Part shown: piece by piece, positions 9,127-17,782 of the stretch
How positions within the stretch are numbered: position 1 is the stretch's first letter
Layout: each line of letters starts with the position of its first letter
Assembly (NCBI GenBank): GCA_947497185.1
Contig: CANMFL010000006.1
Location: forward strand, 62,001-126,000
Direction of reading: 5' to 3'
Length of the DNA stretch: 64,000 nucleotides
DNA from: an uncultured Paracoccaceae bacterium
GTDB taxonomy: Bacteria; Pseudomonadota; Alphaproteobacteria; Rhodobacterales; Rhodobacteraceae
The notes under the pieces: model-generated
What the model saw: only the letters and a program-made list of their open reading frames with translations
Database searches by the model: none
Told to the model about the DNA's origin: nothing
Program-made: the position numbers and the translations under genes

Positions 9127-9154
9127 TGATCCAATTTCTTTTCGGGGTCGTAAC
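9127..9154 (+). promoter_or_regulatory. Sigma-E-like promoter for the lipid-modification operon
   Basis: TGATCC (9127-9132), 16-nt spacer, CGTAAC (9149-9154), about 28 bp before the ATG at 9182. Matches the promoter class recognised by RpoE of the RpoE/ChrR family, and mirrors the element on the other strand, so both units should rise together when ChrR is inactivated. Confidence 0.72.
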
Positions 9155-9181
9155 TGAATTAAATGAGCCACCGGAGACACC

Positions 9182-10465
9182 ATGCTAATTGATTCCAAAC
9201 CGATCCACCCGCAACGCATAGCGATCATCGGCGGTGGCATTTCTGGCCTATCTGCAGCGTATCTGTTGGCGCCCCATCACGCGGTGACATTGTTCGAGGC
9301 AGGGCCGAAACTAGGTGGCCATGCGCGGACTGTGATGGCGGGGATGCATGGCAATCAGCCCGTGGATACGGGGTTTATCGTCTTTAATTACGCAAACTAC
9401 CCGCATCTGACGCGGATGTTTCAAGACCTTGATGTGCCTGTATCGCGAAGCGACATGAGCTTTGGCGCCTCAATCAATAATGGACAGATCGAATATGGTT
9501 TACGCAGTCTCGGTGCGCTGACGGCACAGAAAAGCAACCTGCTGCGCCCCGGCTTTATCCGTATGTTGCGCGACGTGCTGCGGTTTAACGAAAAAGCGGA
9601 AAGCTTGGCATCCGACGATAGCGCCACCATCGGCGACTTGATGGATGTCCTCAAGTTGGGCGATTGGTTTCAGCGCTACTACCTGCTGCCACTCTGCGGC
9701 GCGATCTGGTCTACGCCGCCGTCCGAAATTCGGGCGTTTCCGGCGCGGTCTATGGTGCAATTCTTCCGCAACCACGCTTTGTTGAACGCGTCGGGTCAAC
9801 ACCAGTGGTGGACCGTGGATGGCGGCAGCGTCGAATATGTGCGGCGGCTAGAGCATTATTTGCTCGGGCGCGGCGTTGCGATCCACACGAATACTCCCGT
9901 GCAAAGCGTGGTGCGCGACGGCACGCAAAGCACAGTGCACAGCGCCGCTGGCACGCAAGAACCGTTTGACCAAGTAATTTTCGCCTGCCATTCAGACCAA
10001 GCTTTGGCCTTGTTGGAAAAACCAACACAGCAAGAAAACACATCGTTGTCCGCAATGCGGTTCCAAGACAATCAGATGATCCTGCACCGTGACACCAGTC
10101 AAATGCCGCAGCGGCGCTCGGTCTGGTCAAGCTGGGTTTACAAGGCCGACACAACCCGTCCCGAACCTGCAATCGGCGTGACATACTGGATGAATCGTCT
10201 GCAAAATATACCTGAAAGCGATCCGTTGTTCGTATCGCTGAACCCGTCAACGCCAGTGCCAGAGCACCTGATTTATGATCAGAATACCTTCCGTCATCCT
10301 GTTTTCGATACTAAAGCACTTGCGGCTCAAAAGCAGCTCGCGGCGATCCAGGGTCAAAATAACACATGGTTCGCTGGCGCGTACACGCGGCATGGTTTTC
10401 ACGAAGATGGCTTTGCCAGTGCTGTGCGCATCGCACGACAGCTCGAAAAACAGAGCGTCGCGTGA
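9182..10465 (+). CDS. FAD-dependent NAD(P)/FAD-binding amine-oxidase-fold protein
   Basis: 427-aa flavoprotein of the COG2907 type. The dinucleotide-binding Rossmann motif IAIIGGGISGLSAAYLL is at about residues 14-30, followed by the LFEAGPKLGGHARTV block. The C-terminal FAD contact is NTWFAGAYTRHGFHEDG (about 395-411). In R. sphaeroides a homologous sigma-E-controlled gene stands next to rpoE-chrR, and related proteins act on phospholipid acyl chains (desaturase step of furan fatty acid synthesis); whether this one does is inference. First gene of a five-gene unit; its TGA overlaps the next start (GTGA). Confidence 0.85.
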   Translation: MLIDSKPIHPQRIAIIGGGISGLSAAYLLAPHHAVTLFEAGPKLGGHARTVMAGMHGNQPVDTGFIVFNYANYPHLTRMFQDLDVPVSRSDMSFGASINNGQIEYGLRSLGALTAQKSNLLRPGFIRMLRDVLRFNEKAESLASDDSATIGDLMDVLKLGDWFQRYYLLPLCGAIWSTPPSEIRAFPARSMVQFFRNHALLNASGQHQWWTVDGGSVEYVRRLEHYLLGRGVAIHTNTPVQSVVRDGTQSTVHSAAGTQEPFDQVIFACHSDQALALLEKPTQQENTSLSAMRFQDNQMILHRDTSQMPQRRSVWSSWVYKADTTRPEPAIGVTYWMNRLQNIPESDPLFVSLNPSTPVPEHLIYDQNTFRHPVFDTKALAAQKQLAAIQGQNNTWFAGAYTRHGFHEDGFASAVRIARQLEKQSVA

Positions 10466-11217
10466 CACATCAACCGCAACATATCGCGGGCGTGACGACG
10501 CACACGCGGCTAGGGGAAATCCGGCACAGGTTCAGTTATGGCGTGGACTATGTGCTGATTGACCCCGACGCGCCGTGCGCAAATCCTGCGTTATTTTCGC
10601 GTGACCGTTTTAACTTGGCATCCGTGCATGACGTCGATCACGGCGGCCCGCTAAAGGCTGGGCGCGGCGCTGCGTGGGCGCGGAATGTCCTAACCTCGCG
10701 CGGGCTTGCGGGACGCGCCGTGCAGCTGCTACTTTTGACCCAACCACGGTTTTTGGGGTATAGTTTCAATCCTGTTAGCTTTTGGCTTGTGATGGATGGT
10801 GACGCGCTGATTGCAGTCATCGCCGAGGTGTCCACGCCATTTGGTGATCGCCATTCCTACCTGTGTCACGCGCCCAATTTCGCGCCGATCACTAAAGACA
10901 CGCGGATCACTAAGCCCAAGGCGTTACACGTGTCGCCGTTCCAAGATGTTAATGGGACGTATGAATTCAGTTTTGATTTCAACGCCGACCAGATTGCCAT
11001 TCGCATTTTGCACCGCAATGGGGACCAAGGCGTTGTTGCAACCTTATCCGGCGCGCGCAGACCGCTGACGAATTTCGGTCTGCTGCGTGCCAGTCTACGA
11101 CGACCGCTTGGCGCGTTCCGCACGACGATCTTGATCTACTGGCAGGCGCTACGCCTGAAACTCAAAGGTGCGGACTATCGCAACCGCCCGTCGCCGCCTA
11201 ACTCAGAGGTAACATAA
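10462..11217 (+). CDS. DUF1365 family protein
   Basis: 251 aa from GTG 10462, which overlaps the preceding stop; the open frame extends upstream to 10366 inside the previous gene, but the family begins near THTRLGEIRHRFSYGVDYVLID. Conserved DUF1365 features seen are RFLGYSFNPVSFWLV (about 96-110) and the APNFAPI/KALHVSPFQDVNGTY region. Catalytic role unknown; it nearly always sits between the flavoprotein and a CFA-type methyltransferase, as here, so a role in acyl-chain modification is inferred. Ends in a 1-nt overlap with the next ATG (TAATG). Confidence 0.85.
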   Translation: MTHQPQHIAGVTTHTRLGEIRHRFSYGVDYVLIDPDAPCANPALFSRDRFNLASVHDVDHGGPLKAGRGAAWARNVLTSRGLAGRAVQLLLLTQPRFLGYSFNPVSFWLVMDGDALIAVIAEVSTPFGDRHSYLCHAPNFAPITKDTRITKPKALHVSPFQDVNGTYEFSFDFNADQIAIRILHRNGDQGVVATLSGARRPLTNFGLLRASLRRPLGAFRTTILIYWQALRLKLKGADYRNRPSPPNSEVT

Positions 11218-12374
11218 TGCTTTTTTTGACTAATCGCGTGAAGCGCGACTTCATCGAAACCTGTCGCCAGATCCATACTGGCAGCCTGCGCTTGCGGACA
11301 CCTGAGGGTGAAGTGTTCGACTTTGGCCAAGGCAACCCAGCCGCCGAAATGCACATCTTTGACTGGTCGGTGGTATCCACGATTGCCGCGCGGGGCGATG
11401 TCGGGCTGGGCGAAGCCTACGTCGCAGGGTTGTGGGAATCTCCGTCAATCGAAGACCTGTCAGTGGTTGCGTTGGCAAACCTCGAACATTTCCGCGGTTA
11501 TGCTTTCGCAGGCTTCTGGCAAACGCTCAAATTCCGCATTGTGAACCGCCTGATGCGCGCCAATTCGCAACGCGGTGCTGCGCGGAACATTCGCGCGCAT
11601 TACGACGTTGGCAACGAATTCTACCAGCTTTGGCTCGACGAAAGCATGACGTATTCCTCCGCGATTTACACGGCCGACGACACCGATCTTGGTCGCGCAC
11701 AGGCCCGTAAATATGACCGCATCCTAGACCGCTTAGGTGAAGGCGATCAGGTGCTCGAAATCGGCTGTGGCTGGGGCGGTTTCGCTGACCGCGCAGCGGA
11801 AAGCGGGCGTCATGTGACCGGCCTGACCATTTCGCCCAGCCAGAAAGGCTACGCCGATGCGCGGCTTGATGGCCGTGCAAACATCCAACTTCAAGACTAC
11901 CGCAAAACGACTGGAAAATACGACAATATCGTATCGATTGAAATGATCGAGGCGGTCGGCGAAGAATACTGGCCGACGTATTTTGCAACGCTCAAAAGCA
12001 GCCTGCGCGAAAATGGACGCGCGATGATCCAAGCGATCACCGTACCAGACGACTACTTTAAAACCTATCGGCGCGGCACCGACTACATCCGTCAATACAC
12101 CTTTCCCGGTGGCATGTTATTGTCCAATGCGGTGATCGCCGAACAAGCCAGCCGCGCTGGGTTGGTTGTCAAAGACACCTTTGCTTTTGGCCACGATTAT
12201 GCGCGGACCTGCAGCGTCTGGAATGACCGTATGCTTGAGAAATCCGACCGCATTCGCAAACTCGGTTATGACGATAGTTTCATCCGTAATTGGCGGTTCT
12301 ACCTCAGCACATGTGCCGCGTCATTCTCCACCGACAATACCGACGTCGTTCAAGTGGAGCTGGCACATGCCTAA
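11217..12374 (+). CDS. Cyclopropane-fatty-acid-phospholipid synthase family methyltransferase
   Basis: SAM-dependent methyltransferase, 385 aa, acting on unsaturated acyl chains of membrane phospholipids. Seen: HYDVGNEFYQLWLDESMTYS (about 123-142), SAM motif VLEIGCGWGGFA (about 179-190), YRKTTGKYDNIVSIEMIEAV, and YIRQYTFPGGML near 286. These are diagnostic for the CFA synthase family. Family members can make cyclopropane rings or methylate the chain without ring closure; sequence reading alone does not decide. The sigma-E promoter upstream suggests induction by singlet oxygen. Overlaps the next gene by 8 nt. Confidence 0.9.
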   Translation: MLFLTNRVKRDFIETCRQIHTGSLRLRTPEGEVFDFGQGNPAAEMHIFDWSVVSTIAARGDVGLGEAYVAGLWESPSIEDLSVVALANLEHFRGYAFAGFWQTLKFRIVNRLMRANSQRGAARNIRAHYDVGNEFYQLWLDESMTYSSAIYTADDTDLGRAQARKYDRILDRLGEGDQVLEIGCGWGGFADRAAESGRHVTGLTISPSQKGYADARLDGRANIQLQDYRKTTGKYDNIVSIEMIEAVGEEYWPTYFATLKSSLRENGRAMIQAITVPDDYFKTYRRGTDYIRQYTFPGGMLLSNAVIAEQASRAGLVVKDTFAFGHDYARTCSVWNDRMLEKSDRIRKLGYDDSFIRNWRFYLSTCAASFSTDNTDVVQVELAHA

Positions 12375-13104
12375 GTCTGAAACGATCTGGATCATCGGGG
12401 CGAGCGACGGCATCGGGGCCGCACTCGCGCGGGAATGGGCAAAGCAGGGCGCGACCCTGATCTTGTCAGCCCGCTCCGCGGAGCCATTGGAAAAACTCGC
12501 CGCTGACCTTGGACCCGATCATATCGCACTTCCGTTAGACGTAAGCGACCGTGATAGCTTGGACGCCGCCGCCGGAAAAATCGCGGAGCTAAGGCAGGTG
12601 GACCGCGTGGTGCACCTGGCCGCAATCTACGATCCGGGAAAAATCGCGGACCTCGACCCAAAGACGGCCGCGCAGATCGTGACCGTCAACCTCACGGGCA
12701 GTTTTCACATCTCGCAAGTCGCGCCAAAAGTGCTGCGCGAGGGTGGTCAACTGGCGCTCTGCGGGTCGGTCGCCGGATATATCGGTTTGCCGCAAGGTCA
12801 GATCTATTCGGCCTCGAAAGCAGGGGTGATCAATCTCGCGGAATCCTTGCGTGCTGAACTGGCAGGGCGCATCGACGTGCGCCTGATCTCTCCGGGTTTT
12901 GTCGATACCCGCCTGACGCAACGCAATGACTTTAACATGCCCGCGATGGTCACGCCGGAGACCGCCGCCACCGCGATCATCGACGGCCTGAAAAAGCGCC
13001 GTTTCGAAGTCCACTTTCCACGCCGTCTGACCCTTGGATTAAAACTGCTCAGCGCCTTGCCGTATTGGGCGGCCCTGCCGCTCACTCGACGCCTGACGAA
13101 ATAA
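12367..13104 (+). CDS. Short-chain dehydrogenase/reductase
   Basis: 245 aa from ATG 12367, which overlaps the end of the methyltransferase gene; the frame open upstream to 12166 is not used. NAD(P)-binding WIIGASDGIGAALAREW at 8-24, catalytic serine in CGSVAGYIG (about 136), and Y-S-A-S-K (YxxxK) near 149-153. C-terminal hydrophobic stretch LLSALPYWAALPL may anchor it at the membrane, fitting a lipid substrate. Fourth gene of the sigma-E-linked unit. Confidence 0.88.
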   Translation: MPKSETIWIIGASDGIGAALAREWAKQGATLILSARSAEPLEKLAADLGPDHIALPLDVSDRDSLDAAAGKIAELRQVDRVVHLAAIYDPGKIADLDPKTAAQIVTVNLTGSFHISQVAPKVLREGGQLALCGSVAGYIGLPQGQIYSASKAGVINLAESLRAELAGRIDVRLISPGFVDTRLTQRNDFNMPAMVTPETAATAIIDGLKKRRFEVHFPRRLTLGLKLLSALPYWAALPLTRRLTK

Positions 13105-13143
13105 TCCGAACCACGCGAGCCACATCATAAAAAGAGCGACCCC

Positions 13144-13542
13144 ATGAAAATTCTGGTTTTATATTTCTCAACCGCCGCGGTCTTTCTGGCTGCCGATGTT
13201 ATCGGGCTCCGGTTTATCGTGAAGCCCGTTTTCGACAGACATATCGGGCATCTGCTCGCAGACTCGTTTCGCGTCGTGCCTGCTGCACTCTTTTATCTCG
13301 GGTACGTCGCGGGCGTGCTGTGGTTCGTCTCGATCCCAGCGCTACGCAATGACGATCCGTTGGCGGCACTGCTCGGCGGTGCTGCACTCGGGCTGATGGC
13401 TTATGGCACCTATGAATTCACCAACTACGCAACGCTGCAAGACTGGTCCGCACAGCAGGTCATGGTCGACACGTTGTGGGGCGGGGTGTTGACTGGCGTG
13501 TCTGCATGGGCTGGGGTCATGATCGCCCGCGCAATCGGGTAG
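13144..13542 (+). CDS. DUF2177 family integral membrane protein
   Basis: 132 aa, four predicted transmembrane helices and conserved YGTYEFTNYATLQDWS (about 84-99) with a loop tryptophan/aspartate typical of DUF2177. Function unknown; in this family it recurs beside CFA synthase and DUF1365 genes, so it may support the same membrane-lipid chemistry. Forty bases downstream of the SDR gene, with GAGCGACCCC before its ATG; likely last gene of the operon. Confidence 0.82.
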   Translation: MKILVLYFSTAAVFLAADVIGLRFIVKPVFDRHIGHLLADSFRVVPAALFYLGYVAGVLWFVSIPALRNDDPLAALLGGAALGLMAYGTYEFTNYATLQDWSAQQVMVDTLWGGVLTGVSAWAGVMIARAIG

Positions 13543-13715
13543 GTTTGATCCAGAAATAACGTGTTGTGCATGATCGGAAACGACTGTGCCAATACGGCCC
13601 ATCCTTGGGAAGTAAAATTTACCTCGGGGAATATTGTAGTATTGACGGGTGGTTGTGTGTCAGGAACAAAACAGTACTGGCCGCAAAAACCTCATTCAAT
13701 GACAGGATTCCCCGC

Positions 13716-14600
13716 ATGAGTAACTACGCCCTGACCGTCACCAGTCCATCAAGCCGTGGTATCGTGGCTGCGATTGCGAATTATCTTGCCGACGCTGGCT
13801 GCAACATCACGGATAGTGCGCAGTTTGACGACAAGGAAACCGCCAACTTCTTTATGCGGGTCAGCTTTGACACACCAGACGGTCCGGATTTGGCTGCAAT
13901 GGCCGAAGGGTTTGCCAAAACCGCTGAGCAATTCGGGATGACGTTTGAATTTCACGACGAGTCCGAAAAGATGAAAGTCGTGATCATGGTGTCACGCTTT
14001 GGGCACTGCCTGAACGATATTCTGTACCGCTGGCGCATTGGGGCGTTGCCGATTGATATCGTTGCTGTGATCTCAAATCACATGGAATATCAAAAGGTTG
14101 TCGTGAACAATGACATCCCGTTCCATTGTATCAAAGTGACCAAAGAGAACAAACCAGAGGCCGAAGCCCAGATCATGGCCGTCGTTGAAGACACAGGCGC
14201 GGAATTGATCGTGCTGGCGCGTTATATGCAAATTCTGTCTGACCAGATGTGTCAGAAAATGTCAGGCCGGATCATCAACATTCACCACTCGTTCTTGCCA
14301 AGCTTTAAGGGCGCGAACCCTTACAAACAGGCGTTCCAACGTGGGGTGAAACTGATCGGGGCGACATCGCATTATGTGACCGCTGATCTCGATGAAGGTC
14401 CGATTATCGAACAAGACACCGTGCGCGTGACCCACGCCCAATCGCCCGAGGACTACGTGTCACTTGGACGGGATGTGGAAAGCCAAGTGCTCGCCCGCGC
14501 GATCCACGCCCATATCCACCGCCGCGTGTTCTTGAATGGTAACAAAACCGTCGTTTTCCCTGCGTCACCAGGGTCCTACGCATCTGAGCGTATGGGGTAG
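13716..14600 (+). CDS. purU: Formyltetrahydrofolate deformylase PurU
   Basis: Hydrolyses 10-formyl-THF to formate and THF, balancing the one-carbon pool and feeding formate to PurT. 294 aa from ATG 13716 (AGGA 9 nt upstream). N-terminal ACT domain (about 1-80, YALTVTSPSSRGIVAAIANY) and C-terminal formyltransferase domain with VIMVSRFGHCLNDILYRW, VISNHM, then LARYMQILSD and INIHHSFLPSFKGANPYKQA; the catalytic Asn/His/Asp set is represented by N(IH), H and the DLDEGPIIEQD aspartate. Single gene with its own terminator. Confidence 0.95.
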   Translation: MSNYALTVTSPSSRGIVAAIANYLADAGCNITDSAQFDDKETANFFMRVSFDTPDGPDLAAMAEGFAKTAEQFGMTFEFHDESEKMKVVIMVSRFGHCLNDILYRWRIGALPIDIVAVISNHMEYQKVVVNNDIPFHCIKVTKENKPEAEAQIMAVVEDTGAELIVLARYMQILSDQMCQKMSGRIINIHHSFLPSFKGANPYKQAFQRGVKLIGATSHYVTADLDEGPIIEQDTVRVTHAQSPEDYVSLGRDVESQVLARAIHAHIHRRVFLNGNKTVVFPASPGSYASERMG

Positions 14601-14609
14601 GCAAACTTG

Positions 14610-14648
14610 GGTCTCTGTCTCGATACGAGCCAGAGACCTTTTCGTTTT
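14610..14648 (+). terminator. Rho-independent terminator after purU
   Basis: GGTCTCTG (14610-14617) pairs with CAGAGACC (14631-14638), with a nested CTCG-ATA-CGAG hairpin inside, followed by TTTTCGTTTT. Position right after the purU stop and the T-run make this the clearest intrinsic terminator in the window. It also overlaps the end of the convergent hemolysin III gene. Confidence 0.85.
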
Positions 14649-15294
14649 AAACGACAGAAAACAACGCCAGCCAAATACCGACGAACATCGAAATACCGCC
14701 GAAGTTCACCCACATGTGCCACGTCGCATAGCGGTAGGGCATATCCTTGCGAGCGTAGAATATCGTCCCGATAGCGTAGGATGCACAGCCCGCGAAAATC
14801 GCCCATAAGGTCGTCGTAGGCACGTCCTTCAGGTCAGGAATAGCTAACAGCCCAATTGCCCCCAAGCCGAAATACGACGCGGTCGACCAGCGCGATTTGA
14901 CCTGTTCGTCGGTAATCTTTTTCCACATCGCGATCGCGGTGACGGTCCAACACACCGCAAGCATGGTCATGGTCCAAGTTGTCCCCGCCTGCACAAAGAA
15001 TGGTGTGAAGGTGCCTGCGATGCTGGGATAAATCGCTGCGTGGTCAATCCGGCGCAACTTTGGACGTAAGCTGTGACGCTTTGAAAAGTGATAGGCGAAG
15101 GACGCTAGGTTTGATCCGAGAGCCGCTGCGACATAAACAATCACGGCCAGAACAAGACTGGTGTCCAGTTCTGAAAATGCCTTCCGTACCAATGCACTGC
15201 CCGCGACTAATATGAGGCAAAGCCCAACAATATGAACGACCAGATCGGCAAAACGGTAGCGCGTGGGCAGGCTTGGGAACGTGACGACAGACAT
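14647..15294 (-). CDS. Hemolysin III / PAQR family membrane protein
   Basis: About 215 aa with seven hydrophobic helices. Family markers: SNLASFAYHFSKRHSLR (about 74-90) followed by RRIDHAAIY, and the C-terminal YATWHMWVNFGGISMFVG with the conserved histidine. These histidines and the aspartate are the metal-site residues of the PAQR/hemolysin III superfamily. True role in bacteria is poorly known; hemolysis is not implied. Start may be ATG 15294 or ATG 15306 (four residues longer); neither has a strong ribosome binding site. Confidence 0.85.
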   Translation of the reverse strand: MSVVTFPSLPTRYRFADLVVHIVGLCLILVAGSALVRKAFSELDTSLVLAVIVYVAAALGSNLASFAYHFSKRHSLRPKLRRIDHAAIYPSIAGTFTPFFVQAGTTWTMTMLAVCWTVTAIAMWKKITDEQVKSRWSTASYFGLGAIGLLAIPDLKDVPTTTLWAIFAGCASYAIGTIFYARKDMPYRYATWHMWVNFGGISMFVGIWLALFSVV

Positions 15295-15522
15295 TTCAAA
15301 GCTCACCCATGATTTACAACTGATTTATGCGGCGCAGATCGCCACAACCCCAGTAAAAGCCGTGCTGAGATACCAGCGTTGCGGCGTATTTGTCCAGCCG
15401 GATCGCGTGTTAACTGTGCGGCAACGATCATCGGCAACTTGCGGCGGCCCCAAGATACAACAGGCTAGAATTACATCCATTGTCGGGCTATCACATCGCA
15501 AAATGGACGAGGTCAGATCATC

Positions 15523-15816
15523 ATGCGCAGCCGTACAATTTACACCATTCTTGCCGTTATGCTTGTCGCGAGTTGTAGCGGCGGTGGCTTGGGTCTTGAT
15601 CGCACAGTCGTTGCGGGCACCGGGCCTGACGATCTGCTCAAATTGCGCTCCGGTCCGGGCCTTGGCTTTAACGTGGTCTTAGGTTTGCCGGACGGGACCG
15701 CGCTTAATCGCGGCGAATGCGTGACCGAGGTCGGTCAACGCTGGTGTAAGGTTTCGCTGGCGGACGCACCGCGCATGTCCGGTTACGTGTCTGCCGATTA
15801 TCTCGCAGACCGTTAA
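15523..15816 (+). CDS. Small SH3-domain lipoprotein
   Basis: 97 aa. Signal peptide with lipobox LVASC (about residues 14-18), so the mature protein is probably lipid-anchored at Cys18. The rest is one bacterial SH3 (SH3b) domain: LLKLRSGPGLGFNVVLGLPDGT, then WCKVSL and GYVSADYLAD. Such domains bind cell-wall peptides. It precedes the DUF808 gene by 51 nt on the same strand and could be co-transcribed. Confidence 0.82.
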   Translation: MRSRTIYTILAVMLVASCSGGGLGLDRTVVAGTGPDDLLKLRSGPGLGFNVVLGLPDGTALNRGECVTEVGQRWCKVSLADAPRMSGYVSADYLADR

Positions 15817-15867
15817 TCGTTACCTGCACCACCCTGAATTATAACGACGAACCAAGGTAGAGACATC

Positions 15868-16827
15868 ATGAGCGGATTATTAGCCCTGTTGGACGACGTG
15901 GCAGCGATTGCAAAACTGGCCGCGGCGCAGCTTGATGACATTGCCGCACAGGCAAGCAAAGCTGGCGCAAAAGCCGCAGGCGTCGTCATTGATGACGCGG
16001 CAGTGACACCGAAATACGTCACGGGCCTGCCCGCCGCGCGAGAATTACCCATCGTATGGAAAATCGCGCGCGCCTCGTTTTTCAATAAACTGGTGATCTT
16101 GCTGCCGCTGGCCCTGCTGTTAAACGCATTCCTGCCGTGGCTTTTGACGCCGCTTTTGATGATTGGTGGCGCGTATCTGTGCTTCGAAGGCGCGGAAAAG
16201 GTCTGGCACTTGATCTCGCCGCACAAGGACCACGGCCCCCAGCAGGCAGAAACGCTAGACGCAGCCCACCTCGAAGAGCAGCGCGTCAAAGGGGCGATCA
16301 AAACCGACTTCATCCTGTCGGCAGAGATCATGACAATCTCGCTCGCACAAATCGAAATCGACACTGTTTGGATACAAGCGGTTGCACTCGCCGTCGTCGC
16401 CATCGGGATCACGGCGCTGGTCTACGGTGCCGTTGCGTTGCTGGTGAAGGCAGATGATTTCGGGATCATGCTCGGTGCAAAGGGACGGCTTGCCGCAACC
16501 CGTGCCGTCGGGCGCAGCATCGTGAAATCCATGCCTTCTGTGATGGTTGTCATCGCGACGATTGGCACGGTGGCGATGCTTTGGGTTGGCGGTAGCATCA
16601 TCGTTCACGGGTTGGACGTCTTGGGCTGGCATCTGCCTTACGAGCAGATCAAACACGCAGCCAAAGCAGCAGCAGAGGCTATCGGCACAGCGAGCGGTTT
16701 TGTCACTTGGGCAGTCACCGCAGGGTTGGACGGTATTATCGGGCTGGCAACCGGTTTCGTTTTGATCCCGTTTGTGACCCGTATCTTGGCACCGGTGGCA
16801 GGTTGGCTCTTTCCTGAAAAGGCCTAA
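15868..16827 (+). CDS. DUF808 (YedI) family inner-membrane protein
   Basis: 319 aa. Starts MSGLLALLDDVAAIAKLAAA, the diagnostic N-terminus of the YedI/DUF808 family. At least four long hydrophobic segments (about 75-105, 165-195, 220-250, 280-305) with a charged cytoplasmic loop near 110-160 (EKVWHLISPHKDHGPQQ). No biochemical function known. Followed by a nested stem-loop shared with the convergent dioxygenase gene. Confidence 0.88.
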   Translation: MSGLLALLDDVAAIAKLAAAQLDDIAAQASKAGAKAAGVVIDDAAVTPKYVTGLPAARELPIVWKIARASFFNKLVILLPLALLLNAFLPWLLTPLLMIGGAYLCFEGAEKVWHLISPHKDHGPQQAETLDAAHLEEQRVKGAIKTDFILSAEIMTISLAQIEIDTVWIQAVALAVVAIGITALVYGAVALLVKADDFGIMLGAKGRLAATRAVGRSIVKSMPSVMVVIATIGTVAMLWVGGSIIVHGLDVLGWHLPYEQIKHAAKAAAEAIGTASGFVTWAVTAGLDGIIGLATGFVLIPFVTRILAPVAGWLFPEKA

Positions 16828-16837
16828 TCACTCCGTC

Positions 16838-16890
16838 GCGGCCAAGAGACGGGCAGGGGCGTTTATCGCCCGCAACCTACACTTGGCCGC
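16838..16890. terminator. Nested bidirectional stem-loop between convergent genes
   Basis: Outer arms GCGGCCAAG (16838-16846) and CTTGGCCGC (16882-16890), inner arms GGGC (16857-16860) and GCCC (16868-16871). It separates the DUF808 gene (+) from the dioxygenase operon (-) and is a plausible terminator for both, although no long T-run is present on either side. Confidence 0.6.
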
Positions 16891-16904
16891 CTCAAGGCAT
16901 GCGC

Positions 16905-17771
16905 CTATTCGCTCGCGAGAATGACGTCGAAACTCACCGACAGATACGGCTCGTTTACTTTGCCTGATATGGCCATACCATCTGGGAAATCAGCGGCGGC
17001 TTTTCCATGGTATGTCATCACCAGATCGTCGCGCACGCCAAAAACAGTGTCTTGGTCTAGGTACTGATCATCCTCTGGGAACACTTCCGTCACGAGCGTC
17101 CGATATCCCGGTGCCTTGATAATGTAGTGCAGGTGGGACGGACGCCAAGGGTGGCGACCGCAGGCCCTTAGAATATCACCCACAGGGCCGTCAGACGGTA
17201 CGGTATATTCGACAGGTTTTACCGTGGTAAACGCATAGCGCCCGTCATCGCCAACAGTCATTAAACCGTGAAACGAAAACGTATCTTGTTCTTCGTCTTG
17301 GCTGGCATACAGCCCGTTTGGTGCGGTCTGCCAAATGTCGATTTCAGCGCCCGCAATCGGGTTGCCGTCCGTGTCGCGAATGACCCCTTCAGCCAGCAAA
17401 ACTGGACCGCCAAAATCGCGCTTCATGTCGCCGCCAACCTCCAAAGGTGGTGCGCCAGACACGTGGAACGGCCCCAAGACCGATGACGACGTGGCATCAT
17501 CACGCGAATGCAGCATGTCGATCAGCGACGACAACCCCAGCACATCGGACGCCAGCACAAACTCGTGACGATCTTCGGTTTCAATGGCAGCGCATCCTTC
17601 GAGGAACGCAATACCCTGCCGCCATTCGTCATGCGTCAGTTTGGTTTCGCGTGCAAAATCATGCAGATGCTGCACCAGCGACCCCATGACTTCACGCATA
17701 CGCGGGTCCATATCGGCAGCCATATAGCTTTTGAACACATCAGTAATATTGTCTTTTGTTACGTTGCGCAT
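16905..17771 (-). CDS. Intradiol ring-cleavage dioxygenase, hydroxyquinol/catechol 1,2-dioxygenase type
   Basis: Cleaves an ortho-dihydroxylated aromatic ring between the hydroxyls with non-haem Fe(III). 288 aa: N-terminal helical dimerisation part (about 1-95) and C-terminal beta-sandwich. Iron ligands can be read as Tyr in NGLYASQDE (about 154), a second Tyr near 188, and two His in RPSHLHYIIKAPGY (about 214-216). ADMDPRMREVMGSLVQHLHDFARE resembles hydroxyquinol dioxygenases. Last gene of a seven-gene - strand operon behind a TRAP transporter, so the imported compound or a derivative may be its substrate. Exact aromatic substrate unknown. Confidence 0.85.
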   Translation of the reverse strand: MRNVTKDNITDVFKSYMAADMDPRMREVMGSLVQHLHDFARETKLTHDEWRQGIAFLEGCAAIETEDRHEFVLASDVLGLSSLIDMLHSRDDATSSSVLGPFHVSGAPPLEVGGDMKRDFGGPVLLAEGVIRDTDGNPIAGAEIDIWQTAPNGLYASQDEEQDTFSFHGLMTVGDDGRYAFTTVKPVEYTVPSDGPVGDILRACGRHPWRPSHLHYIIKAPGYRTLVTEVFPEDDQYLDQDTVFGVRDDLVMTYHGKAAADFPDGMAISGKVNEPYLSVSFDVILASE

Positions 17772-17782
17772 GGCAGTTATCC

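Noticed and set aside
9013..9240. Longer RpoE starting at 9240
   Set aside because: Would run through its own promoter elements (9094-9121) and into the divergent gene; GTG 9012 has a ribosome binding site and the family-like start.
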